This document shows, in pieces, positions 1-11,235 of a stretch of 64,000 nt of DNA. The notes under the pieces were generated by a model, which was not told the DNA's origin, made no database searches, and saw nothing but the letters and a program-made list of their open reading frames with translations. Source of the stretch: Brachionus plicatilis (taxonomy: Eukaryota; Rotifera; Eurotatoria; Ploima; Brachionidae); NCBI GenBank assembly GCA_010279815.1, contig QEOQ01000192.1, forward strand, positions 686,936-750,935, in the 5' to 3' direction. The position numbers and the translations under genes were made by a program. The stretch's first letter is position 1. Each line of letters opens with the position of its first letter.

Positions 1-574
1 AGAATCAATTTATTTCTTAAAATATAAAAAAATTTAATAAATATTGTAGAAAGCATTTTCTTCTAACTAAAAAAAAATAACTTTTCCAAGGAATTTGGAC
101 TTAGCAAGTTGATCCACAAAAACTCTAATTTTAGTATCAAGAAAAAAAAGAAAATTGAAAAATAATGAGAAACAAAATCAATTCAGAGGTTTAACTTTCT
201 ATTTCAATTCATCTCTTTTTTTTTTAATTTTATTTCAACTTATTTAATTTAATTTAATTTTTTTTTTATTTTTTATTCTGAAAAAGCTATAGCTCAGTAC
301 CAAAATAAGATAAAAAAATTAATTTCTTATGTGACTGTCACTGTCAAAATTTAATTTATGACTTTTATTGATAAAAGATTTGTCTCAAAATGATTCTCTG
401 TTTGAAACTTTATTTTTAATAAATTTATTAGACAATTGGTATTTTTTTAAATTTTATATAAAAAAAAATTTCTGATAACATCCAAAGTAATTCTCAATCT
501 TAAATTTTGAATAATTTCAACATGATTTCAAAACCATGATCAAAAAATCATGTAAGTTTTTACAGATTATTTTT
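1..574. other. intergenic, no gene seen
   Basis: Very AT-rich sequence with no convincing reading frame on either strand. The one structured piece is at about 276-320: a diverged copy of the dispersed GGAGCTTTAGCTC-type hairpin motif followed by an A-rich tail, also seen near 26553, 40819, 43529 and 50260. Confidence 0.5.
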
Positions 575-583
575 AGTTTAATG

Positions 584-1259
584 TTTAGTGTTTCAAACAT
601 AGATTATTTAGTTTTAGATGTTTTCTTAGGAATTTTTTATTTTCTTTGAAATTTTAATAAAAGACTATTAATTTGTTCAAATTAATTAAAAAATTAGGTT
701 CTAATTGTTAAAAAACCCAGATTAAAAATTAAAAAATATAATTTTTAGATTTTTCTTAAATTTAAAAAATAATGGCTAATGGCTAAAATTTAAAAAACTT
801 CAATTTTGATCTCTTGATAACATTGCTTTTAAGAAATCTCGAGTTTAAATATCCAAATTATTTTTAATCCTCTGATTAATTTGAGATTGGTTCGATTTGA
901 TTCTCAATATTCCTTTAATCGTAACCTTTATTTGTTAGAAGTTGATTTTTAAGATTTTATAGGTAAATTGTGATTGAAAAACATTTTATAAGAAAAAGAT
1001 GGCACATTCATTAAATTTTTTCTAAATTGTACTTTAATTAAAAATTTTTAACTTCTTTAAAGCATTGAGTATAGAGTTATCAAACTAACTTAAATGTTTA
1101 AAAAAAATATTTTAGCAAGTTAAAGTATGCCTTTTTCAAGAATCAAAAGATAAAAAATTTTATTTAGTAAAGTAAAATTAAAGTTAAGTAATAGAATTTT
1201 ATTATTTTTCTCTTAAAATTTTCTGAAACTAAATAATCTATGTTTGAAACACTAAATTT
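584..1259. mobile_element. possible non-autonomous element with TIRs
   Basis: The sequence at 584-618 (core GTGTTTCAAACATAGATTAT) recurs inverted at about 1228-1259, giving a TIR of roughly 30 bp with only one or two mismatches. No coding sequence lies between the arms. A short TTTAAT occurs outside both ends, but a convincing target-site duplication is not clear. The unit may be a small DNA transposon or MITE. Confidence 0.35.
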
Positions 1260-1314
1260 AATTTCAATAGAGCGACATTGCAAAAATTTCTCCAAATATT
1301 TCTAAAATAAAATG

Positions 1315-2170
1315 GGCATATATTTTTTTGAGTAGCTAATTTATTTTTGAAAAATAGATTATAAAAGTAGCAAAAATACTTTTGTCAGTAGCAAAAAAGA
1401 AAACAAAAACTCGACAAAAAAGACAAAAAAATACACAAAAAATACACAAAAACTAATTTTTATTTTTTCTTGGGCGACCTCTTGGGCGCTTTGTTGGGGC
1501 TGATTGATTTGTTAATTCATTTACGACTGGCTGAGAATCATTTGTTTCACTATTTGAGGCTAATTGTGTTGGCATATTGAATGCGTCCCGATTCAAAGGG
1601 CCAGTTGAGTTTCTCTGTAGTGCAGAAGAAGCTTTTTTGCGTCTACCTCTCTTCGCGTTTTGCTCAATATTCAAGTCCAGAGCTGGAAAGGTATCAAACT
1701 TAGACAGTTCATAGCTTATACCTATAACATGTTTGCAAATGTAATTTTTTTTCCAATACTGACAAGAACATTCACTTAATTCCCATACTTGTTCATTGAT
1801 TTCGATTATCTTGTAAGAATCGTTCCATGACAAATAGTCTTTAAAAGTAGCCCAAGGTCCTGTTGAGTTCAAATAATTTCGACAGCCTTCTTTTGTCGCT
1901 TCATAATTTACATCAGTTGAAGTTACCATGTAAATAACCATTATAATTACCATTATAAAAATTATAGAATTCTGACTTCTTATCTAATTGTCACTTATAT
2001 GATGTCAATTAAGTGCTATTTTGGATTAACATTAATTTTTTATCAGTTGCTACTTCAAAAAATAAATTAGCTATTATCGCAAATAATTTAGCTACTGTCG
2101 AAAAATATTTTTTTTTTTATTCAATTAGCTATTTTGAAAAGTAAATTAGCTACTCGAAAAAATATATGCC
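1315..2170 (-). mobile_element. compact Mutator-like element (MULE)
   Basis: The unit is 856 bp. Its left end (GGCATATATTTTTTTGAGTA) and right end (reverse complement GGCATATATTTTTTCGAGTA) form a TIR of about 45 bp with few mismatches. The 8-bp sequence ATAAAATG stands directly outside both ends (1307-1314 and 2171-2178), as a target-site duplication should. Further copies of the AGTAGCTAATTT motif lie just inside the right end. The body holds one open frame encoding a SWIM zinc finger and AT-hooks. Duplications of 8-11 bp and a SWIM finger are known for MULEs. The length suggests an internally deleted copy that kept the 3' part of the transposase gene. Confidence 0.72.
1453..1953 (-). CDS. 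SWIM zinc finger / AT-hook protein, transposase 3' remnant
   Basis: A 166-residue frame inside the MULE. Residues 62-75 give a SWIM finger (C62-x-C64-x8-C73-x-H75), the zinc-binding module found behind the catalytic domain of Mutator-like transposases. Basic AT-hook-like motifs follow at 101-107 and at 157-163 (RGRPRK core). No DDE catalytic domain is present, and the frame opens with a hydrophobic run (MVIIMVIYMV) that looks like sequence newly fused by a deletion. It is probably a truncated transposase rather than a host gene. A small DNA-binding protein that could compete with a full transposase is possible but untested. The frame reads towards the left TIR and ends 138 bp inside it. Confidence 0.55.
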   Translation of the reverse strand: MVIIMVIYMVTSTDVNYEATKEGCRNYLNSTGPWATFKDYLSWNDSYKIIEINEQVWELSECSCQYWKKNYICKHVIGISYELSKFDTFPALDLNIEQNAKRGRRKKASSALQRNSTGPLNRDAFNMPTQLASNSETNDSQPVVNELTNQSAPTKRPRGRPRKNKN

Positions 2171-2178
2171 ATAAAATG

Positions 2179-2593
2179 TATCTCAACCATCGCACATTTT
2201 CAATGCATTTTCAAAATTGTATTTAAAATTTTTATAAAACACAATAGAACATACCATATTATATTCATAATATATTTTTAAAATTAAAATTAGATATTAA
2301 ATTCATTTATTTTGATACAGTATTAAATAACAGCCATTTTTTATTTTCATTTCATGACTATTTTATTTTTGGTATTAAATTCTTCAAATGAGAAAAGCAT
2401 TAGATGAATTTGGCATTGAATTCGTGAGATTAAAATAAACAGGATTACTTTATTTAGGCATTAATTTACAAACTACCATTTGGATACTTGGAGTCATTTT
2501 GGTGAACAATTAGAAGAGATTTTTTTTGAAAATTTTTATTCAATTTAAACTTATCATTTGAGGTATATCAGGTATGACTGAAAAATTACTAAA
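2179..2593. other. intergenic, nothing recognised
   Basis: AT-rich spacer between the MULE and the 3' end of the RING gene. No reading frame, RNA or clear repeat was seen. Confidence 0.5.
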
Positions 2594-4069
2594 TTAAATG
2601 AAGTGAATGAGGCGATTTTTTTTGTCCAAAACTGAAATTCTCTGATCCATAAAAGCATGAAAATAGTCAATTTCCTCAATGCGCCTTGGATCAAGTCTCT
2701 TTTGTACCAGAAGAATTCCGTCCAAGTTGTAAACAGTGAGCTTTAAATTTTTTCTATTCAAAACATAAACCAAATCGTTCGAGTCGATTTGAATGAGACA
2801 CAAGTCTCTATTGAAGTCGATCTCAAACGATTTGCTTACTTTGCCATTTCTCTCACTGATCAATCTAACTCTCGCCTTTTCCAAGTCCAAAAAAAACAAT
2901 CTATCATTTTGTATTTGAACCAAATGGTAACTTTTGGGCACATAAAACCCTGCAGATCGGTCACCACCCTGCATTGTATAGGTCTCAAGCAGTTTAAAAC
3001 TAAAGTCATATTTGTCAATTTGATTGTTTTGTTTGACCAAATAGACGAACTTGTCGCACATCAAAATATTTTGTGGCGAATGCGCCAGGCCCTTGGTCTT
3101 GAACAGAGTCAAATTTTCATCATAAAGCTTCAAATAGTCCTGGGACTCATTGAATTTATTCGAGATCAGGACCACAAAAAAATTGTTGTAATTGTTGGTG
3201 ACCACTTTTTTGAGCCTGTAGGCCCCTATTGACTCGCTGATCTTGCGCACTATTTTGCTGTCCTCGACCAGGTCTATGTTTAGTGTAAACTGGAAGTTGT
3301 CATACAAAGCCTCTTCGACCACCTTAATCAAAGTGGAGTCGGGCAAAAAACCCAGAATAATATTTTTACAATTGAAAGGAATTTTGTATTCAAAAGAACG
3401 AAATTTTTTTAAATCAATCATGGATGAAGTGAAGTATGCCGAGTGCGAGACCAATTTGTTGTCATTGATGCCAGTTTCCAGTTTTCCAAGAAAAGAATTT
3501 AGGTCCACTTTGAGATTTGACTTGACAAATCGAATTTCTGGCTTGGATAAATTTTTTTTTACCAACTCAACTCTCTTGAGGCCATGCTCAATATTTTCCA
3601 CCAACTTGTCCGCATTTTGATGCTTGGTTATCTTGAATCTTGGCACACTCTCCAAAGCCATTAGGCTGTTTTCTTTGTGTTCGTTCAATTGTCTTATCAG
3701 AGAGTCGCGTGATTTTTTTAGGTCTTCGATCAATTTTTCTGTCCTGGCATCAATTTCGTGCTCGATGCTCAAGTATTGTTGGTTGATGTGTTCCTGGCAT
3801 TTCTGAACATTTTGCTCTAGAGCCTTGTTTTTTTGTCTTATTTCATCTAGTTGTTCGTCAGACAATGGTTCTGGCTCTTTGCTCACCAGATTCAGGATGA
3901 ATTTGTTTGTGGGAAAGGGCTGCGAGTGTTCGCTCTTGCAAAATGGACATTTTTCTTCCAAATTGGCGCATCCGGCACATATTGAGTTGCCACAGGGCAG
4001 AACTTTGGGCACTTTGGATCTGCAGTCATACTCGGATAGACATTTCGAGCAACTGGGAGATTTTGTCAT
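2594..4069 (-). CDS. RING finger / coiled-coil / propeller-like protein
   Basis: A 491-residue single-exon gene. Residues 7-44 form a C3HC4-like RING: C7-x2-C10, C26, C31-x2-C34, C41-x2-C44. The position normally taken by histidine is asparagine (CGNSIC, N28). A helical, coiled-coil-prone stretch rich in E, K and Q follows at about 75-135. The C-terminal half (about 210-491) is made of short hydrophobic beta-strand-like repeats, suggesting an NHL/WD-type propeller. The layout resembles TRIM-NHL ubiquitin E3 ligases without a recognisable B-box, so E3 activity is an inference, weakened by the altered ligand. The start ATG at 4069 is preceded by an A-rich leader. The neighbours give no functional clue. 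Confidence 0.8.
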   Translation of the reverse strand: MTKSPSCSKCLSEYDCRSKVPKVLPCGNSICAGCANLEEKCPFCKSEHSQPFPTNKFILNLVSKEPEPLSDEQLDEIRQKNKALEQNVQKCQEHINQQYLSIEHEIDARTEKLIEDLKKSRDSLIRQLNEHKENSLMALESVPRFKITKHQNADKLVENIEHGLKRVELVKKNLSKPEIRFVKSNLKVDLNSFLGKLETGINDNKLVSHSAYFTSSMIDLKKFRSFEYKIPFNCKNIILGFLPDSTLIKVVEEALYDNFQFTLNIDLVEDSKIVRKISESIGAYRLKKVVTNNYNNFFVVLISNKFNESQDYLKLYDENLTLFKTKGLAHSPQNILMCDKFVYLVKQNNQIDKYDFSFKLLETYTMQGGDRSAGFYVPKSYHLVQIQNDRLFFLDLEKARVRLISERNGKVSKSFEIDFNRDLCLIQIDSNDLVYVLNRKNLKLTVYNLDGILLVQKRLDPRRIEEIDYFHAFMDQRISVLDKKNRLIHFI

Positions 4070-7000
4070 TTTTTTAATTTTGATTTTATTGAGAAAATAA
4101 ATGTAATGTTTTAAATAATTCTTTTAATTTCCATGTTGTCATGGTGTTTTTTATTTTTTTTATTTTGTTAGCTAATATACACGTAATATGTAACATTATG
4201 ATTCAGGTAATGCATTAGACTTGTTTTGCCAAACGAAATTTTTTTTGACTTTTGGTGGGTTTTGTTTAAAAATCTTGAAAGAAAAAAGAATCGATACTTT
4301 AATTAGATGAGAGCAATGTTAAGTTTTCTATTTATTGCATAACAGTTAAACATTAAGTACCGCGCTAGGGTTTTGTTTTTGCCGAGCTAGTCAAATGGAA
4401 TTTGTTTTTAAACATTAAAAATTAATTCATTTAAAAAAGGCCTGTTGACTGCATAAATTTGTATTTATGCTTTTTTTTATTTTTAACTAATAGGTTTTAA
4501 GCTATAAATCAAAAAGCGATAACTAGTAAAATATTTGAATCCAATTTAAAAATAATTAAAATCATTTTTTTTTCTCGAACAATTTTTTATTGATGCAAAA
4601 ATTATAAAATGAAAACAAAATTAAAAATATTTGCAATGTTATAATTGTTTCCTTATCTCTTATTTCTCAGAACTTATAAATACTTGAAGTGAAAAAGAGG
4701 TATTTTACGATAATTTTGATAAAATTTGGTAAAAAATTTTTGAAAAAGCGTCTTTTTATTCCAAAAATCGAAAATTAAAATTTTTTTTAAACGATTTTAA
4801 AAAATAACTATTTTTAACCATAAATTACGTTAATTTTGTTTATTTTTTGTAAAAATTGATAAAAAAAGTCAAATTTAGAAATGCCAATGATCAGACCAGT
4901 CACCATCTCTTTGAATTAGTATCTCAATAACCTTATATTATTTAATTGATATTTTTAAAATAACAGATAATCAAAGATTAAAAAATCTTTTTTTTTAAAT
5001 GATCTTATATGTTTGATCTTATATGTGGGTCTAAAGATTGGAAGCTCTAAATGAAATCAAATAATTTGCTTAGGAATTGATTTGTTTAAAATTAATTGTT
5101 TATACGATATTTAGTATTTATGAGTCATAAAAAATACCAAACGCAGCCATTTAAAATTTTCGCAGACCGAAAAACGAAATAAAATTTAATAAAAATTATA
5201 AAAGTCTTTACTTTAACCAACAGAATATTTTTATCAACTTTTTTTCCTCAATTTTTTAGCTAATTCGCAAGATATTCATTTTGTCGAAAATTTTTTTATC
5301 GAAAATAAATGTGAGAAAATCATTTTATTGAAAAATAAATATTATATTATATAATATTTTAAATGTCATTTATTACTATGAAAAAGTCCAACTAATTTCT
5401 TAAAAAAATTCCAATAAATTTTATTTTTTGTATTCGAATAAAATAGATTTTAATTCATCACCTTTTTTCTTCTTTTTTTTTTGGTTAAACATTACCGTGC
5501 TGAATCTGCTCAATCAAAATTTCGGTCAAATTTTGCTTTTAAATTAGCTTATTTTTTATTAAATAATCTTTACTTTTTTCAATAGAAAAAATGTTCTAGA
5601 AATATTTTCGATCAAGTAAATTCTTTAAAGGATATTCAACAAAAAAAATTTCGACAAATTGATTTCGATAAAAAAAAAATTTGATAATATGATATAATGC
5701 CAACTAGTTCGATACACACTTACAAATCGTTTAATTTAAAAAAAATGGATGAATGTTTTTCACATCTTAAATTCCTTTTTTCCTAACCAAGTTTTACCTT
5801 TACCTCTGATTACTTCGGAACAATCAAATTAATACTTAAAATCTACATTTTAACATTCTATTGAATCTTTTAAGTAATTTTTAAATTAACTGGACGAGAA
5901 AAATGTTTTATTTTTTGACTAAAAATTCTGTAAACTTCGATTAATTACTTTTCTGTCAGTATTGCTATTCCGCCTTATAGGGGAAATTTAAAATTCTGAA
6001 AAATAATAAAGATATATTTTTTAATTTGAAAACTAAAAGCTAAAGGAAAATTTGGACTTTTTTAAAAAATATTAGTCATGATTTTGAATCTTGAATTGAT
6101 TTTTAATGTTGAAAAATTTAACTAGTGAGACCGCATCAAAAATTATGATTTTTAATTCTTTGAATAAAAAAAAAAATTTAAATTATTTCAAAATTAATTT
6201 TAATTTTACATTTATAATCCTGCACAAAAAACTAAAAAATCAGTTTTTGAAAATCAAATTTTAATATTTAAAGCATTAGAAGAGGATTTTTGGTTTTTAA
6301 TTTGGCGATTGTTTTGAATTTCCGTATTTTGATGTCGCAGAATAGGATTATTTGATTTTAACATGGGATCGATGGTCATTTATGTATGCGCCAAAATTTT
6401 CTATTTAACATTTGGTGCACACAAATCTTCGAAAAGTTTTACCAGAGTTGTTTTAAAGTCACAAGTCAAGTCAAAGTCATTACTTGTACTTTTAAATTTT
6501 TTTAAGGTCCAATTCTTGGCTTGTTAAAAAATATTTAAAAAGTGGTATAGTGAAGTTAAAATAAAAATTGAGCAAAAAACAAATTTGTTGCAGTATATTC
6601 TCTAATATTTTTTATTAACTTTTATTTTTAATTATCAAAAAATGAAGAATTTGTATTCGAAATTCACAACACAATAAAAAGTACAAGTTTAGACTTGAAC
6701 TATAAAAAATATAATAAAATTAAATTTTGATGAATATTTTGTTTTTTTGGTAAAATAAAAAAAAAAGTTTTGCCTTGTAAAAGAGTCATTGATTTATTTA
6801 ATTCTCTCAAAATATAAGATTAAAAAAAAACTTTTTTTTATCTTTACTTTTGTAAAAATCTGGGTTTACAGTGAAACTATTTTTTTAAATTCTACCAAAA
6901 AAATAAAATATCCAAAAAAATTTAATTTTTTATTCGATCATATACTTAAAAAAATTTATTGTGCATCAGCCAAATTTTGTTTATTTATGAAAAATATAAA

Positions 7001-7420
7001 GTCACTTTATACGAGTCAAGAAAATGAGTTAAGAAAACTATTCGTAGAAAGTTAATTATTTTCCAAATTTTAAAAAATTCAAATTTTAATTATTATCTAA
7101 ATTATCTTTGAAAATATTGGTTAATTTAGGATTAATTAAAAAAAGGTTTTAAAAATCATAACTTAAAAATATTAAAGTAGAGAAGAACAAAATTTATTTA
7201 ATGATAAAACTGAACTAAAAAAAATTTAAATATTTTTTAGTACCTTTGCTAAAATTTGTGGAAAAAATGAAAACGGAGTAATTTAATTTAATTTGAAATA
7301 TTTAGAAGCTGAAAAATTATAAAAAGAAAAATTTTATTTTAATTTTTTCAAAATGAAAATGCAAAAAAATGATCATTTGAAAAATAAGACATAAAAAATT
7401 TTTGTGAAACTATATACGTG
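4070..7420. other. intergenic, AT-rich, no gene recognised
   Basis: About 3.3 kb with no convincing gene. Open frames here (for example 6789-7055 on the + strand) are made of K, N, F, I and L runs, as expected by chance at this base composition. At 6443 a hAT-type end begins (CAGAGTTG followed by AAGTC-rich sequence), matching the left end of the element at 8441, but no partner end was found. A 22-nt segment near 6650 recurs near 47180, marking another dispersed repeat. Confidence 0.5.
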
Positions 7421-7437
7421 AAGATGTCGCTTCGATG
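7421..7437 (+). promoter_or_regulatory. candidate U1 upstream (PSE-like) element
   Basis: AGATGTC followed by GCTT lies 102 nt upstream of the first U1 gene. Nearly the same motif lies at 7831-7846, 100 nt upstream of the second, in otherwise unlike flanks. A shared element at fixed distance is what a proximal sequence element of snRNA genes would look like. It is inferred from two copies only, and common descent of the flanks is an alternative. Confidence 0.35.
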
Positions 7438-7524
7438 TATCAAAAATAGTAAAGTTGAAGCGAATTAACTTTATATTTAAATCGATGATGATATTTAAAT
7501 ATGGGTTTTTTTATTAGAAAAAGC

Positions 7525-7685
7525 ATACTTACCTGGCGCAATTGTACAGGCGATCAAGAACTCCTTACGATCCAACTGAGATTCGCCCATTGCACAACTG
7601 GGTTAGTTGACGTTGGCGATTTCCACAAATGATGGAAACTCGGGCGCACAATTTGTGAGAGTGGGACTGCGTACGCGCTGTCCCG
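7525..7685 (+). ncRNA. U1 spliceosomal snRNA, copy 1
   Basis: The RNA begins ATACTTACCTGG, the canonical U1 5' end that pairs with 5' splice sites. All U1 parts follow in order. Stem-loop I carries the GATCAAGAA loop (U1-70K site). Stem-loop II has ATTGCAC in its loop (U1A/SNF site), closed by CCC/GGG. Stem-loop III has TTTCC/GGAAA arms. The Sm site is AATTTGTGA, and stem-loop IV has GGGAC/GTCCC arms. Length is about 161 nt, close to the human 164 nt. No T-run terminator is needed for this Pol II-type gene. The 3' boundary is set by stem IV and may be off by a few bases. Confidence 0.93.
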
Positions 7686-7932
7686 AATAATAAAAAATAA
7701 AATGAAAATATCCCAAATATTAAATAATGATTAATCTTTTTATTTGATATTTGTTAATCTAATAAAATTCTAATAAAATTTCTGTGTGGAGAAATAAAAA
7801 CTATAAAATTTTATTTTTCTAAACTTCACTAAAGATGTCTGCTTATATTTTTTTTTTTCAGGTTAATAAAAAATATCATGTTTTTTTCAAGTTGAAATTT
7901 GTTTAAATAAAAGCTTTTTTCGGATACAAATC

Positions 7933-8092
7933 ATACTTACTTGGCGTTAATGCTACGGCGATCAAGAACACCGTGCATTCGGGACCGAGGCTTAGTCATT
8001 GCACCACTGACTGGCTGAAGCTTGCGATTTCCTCAAATGAGGAAACTCGAGCGCACAATTTATGAGAGTGGGACTGCGTTCGCGCTGTCCCG
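7933..8092 (+). ncRNA. U1 spliceosomal snRNA, copy 2 (5'-end variant)
   Basis: A second complete U1 gene, 248 bp downstream in the same orientation. Its 5' end reads ATACTTACTTGG: position 9 is T instead of C, so it would pair with A (or wobble with G) at the last exon base. Stem-loop sequences differ from copy 1 but pairing is kept by compensatory change (TGC/GCA and ACGG/CCGT in stem I, AGTC/GACT in stem II). The ATTGCAC loop, an AATTTATGA Sm site and the GGGAC/GTCCC stem IV are intact, so it looks functional, not a pseudogene. Confidence 0.9.
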
Positions 8093-8440
8093 AATAATTA
8101 AAAATTAAATGAAAATCAAAAAATTTATTTTGAAAAATTTAAATTTTTTTCTTAATTAATCCTTAATCTTTTTGAAACTTTTCTTTTCCAAAATATTTTT
8201 TTATAGTCTCAATAGTCTCAAATGGATAAAAAATTAATGAATTAATCTTTTTTTTTTCAAAAAATTTCTTCCTCGAAAATGCTTTTCTTAGCTTAGATCT
8301 ATTTGCCCGCAAAAATTCTAATAATTCTATATTGAATATTTATTTTAAATCTAATTAATTTTTTTTAATTACTAAGCTAAACTCCAAAGAGTTTAAAAAA
8401 ATTGTAATTTTTTGAAATATGCTAATTTAAATAAAAAAAT

Positions 8441-9219
8441 CAGAGTTGCATAAAAGTCACAAGTCATGTGCAAATCAGGACTTTGACTTTTTTCAAAAAT
8501 TTAAAAAAAACAAGTCAAGAGTTTTACTTATTTTAAGAATAGAATTAAAATATACAAAAAAATTATAAGTATTGAATTTTTTTATTTAGGAAAAAATAAA
8601 ATTATTTAGCAAAGTAAAATTTTTGATCAAATTTCAAGCGCTAAATCTTGCTCAAACACTTTTAAATGCGCAAATAAATTTCATTGCATTTTTCGATATT
8701 AAAATCCTTTTTCAAAAGTTTAAAAATAAAGCTTTGATATTTTAAAAAAATTAAAAATCTGCGATGAAATTTAATTGCGCATCTAAAAATTTTCGAGCAA
8801 GATTGAGCGCTTGAAATTTGTTCAAAAATTTTACTTTGCTTTAAATTTCTATTTCAATGTAAATATTGAACCATGATTTTTTAAACAATTCACATAATTG
8901 TGATATTCTTTTTAAGTGAATTTATTAGTAAAAACAAAAAAAATTTGTGCTTAAAAAAATTTTAGGAATAAATAAAACAAGATAAAAAATATTAAAAAAT
9001 TTATTAAAAATATAAAAAATCAAGATATAAAAAAATTCATGACTTGTAATTTTCATATTTTTGTAACAAGTCAAAGTCCTGACTAGTTTTTTTAAAATTT
9101 TTGAAACAAGTCAAAGTCCTTACTTGTTTTTTTAAAAAATATATTTTCAAGTCAAGGTCATACTTTGACTTGTTTTTGACATGTCAAGACATTTTTTTCT
9201 TGACTTTGATACAAGCCTA
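8441..9219. mobile_element. hAT-like non-autonomous element
   Basis: The left end reads CAGAGTTGCATAAAAGTC. The right end in reverse complement reads TAGGCTTGTATCAAAGTC, giving imperfect TIRs of the hAT kind. AAAAAAAT stands directly outside both ends (8433-8440 and 9220-9227), which fits an 8-bp duplication but is low in complexity. Sub-terminal regions hold many AAGTC/GACTT repeats. There is no transposase. It belongs with the end at 6443, the fragment near 16083-16165 and the element at 40916-41197. Confidence 0.5.
8605..8844. repeat. inverted repeat nested in the hAT-like element
   Basis: Arms at about 8605-8694 and 8756-8844 are near reverse complements, sharing the TTTCAAGCGCT and GATGCGCAAT-like blocks, with a loop of about 60 bp. 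It could be a MITE inserted into the larger element or that element's own core. Confidence 0.5.
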
Positions 9220-9275
9220 AAAAAAATTACTTCTTAAACAAAGTGGCAAAATGAAAATAATTTCAAATTTTTACA

Positions 9276-9416
9276 TTTTCATATTTTTAGATTTTTTGTG
9301 CAATATTTAAGAAAATAAAAAAAAATCTTCCAAATTATTTAGTTACCAAAATAAAAAAAAAAATTTTTTTGAAATATTGCACAAAAAATCTAAAAATGTG
9401 AAAATGAAAAAATGTT
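9276..9416. repeat. short hairpin
   Basis: Two 35-bp arms (9276-9310 and 9381-9416) carry AGATTTTTTGTGCAATATTT and its complement, separated by A-rich sequence. No function is recognised. Confidence 0.5.
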
Positions 9417-9609
9417 TTTTTATCTAAGTTTAAACCAAAATTTTTGATTAGTTACATGGAATACTTAATTTTTGAATTTCCTTTAAAATAAAATGTTTAA
9501 AAGTATCAAAAATTTTAAATTATTTTTCTTATTGAATTTTTTTATTTCAAAAATATTTTTTCACTAAAATTTTTCATTTCTTTTGTATCAAATATTTGCA
9601 TTAAATATT

Positions 9610-11235
<1,626 letters not shown>

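Noticed and set aside
6789..7055. 88-residue open frame (+)
   Set aside because: Made of K, I, F, L and N runs typical of chance frames in AT-rich DNA; no start context, splice partner or motif.
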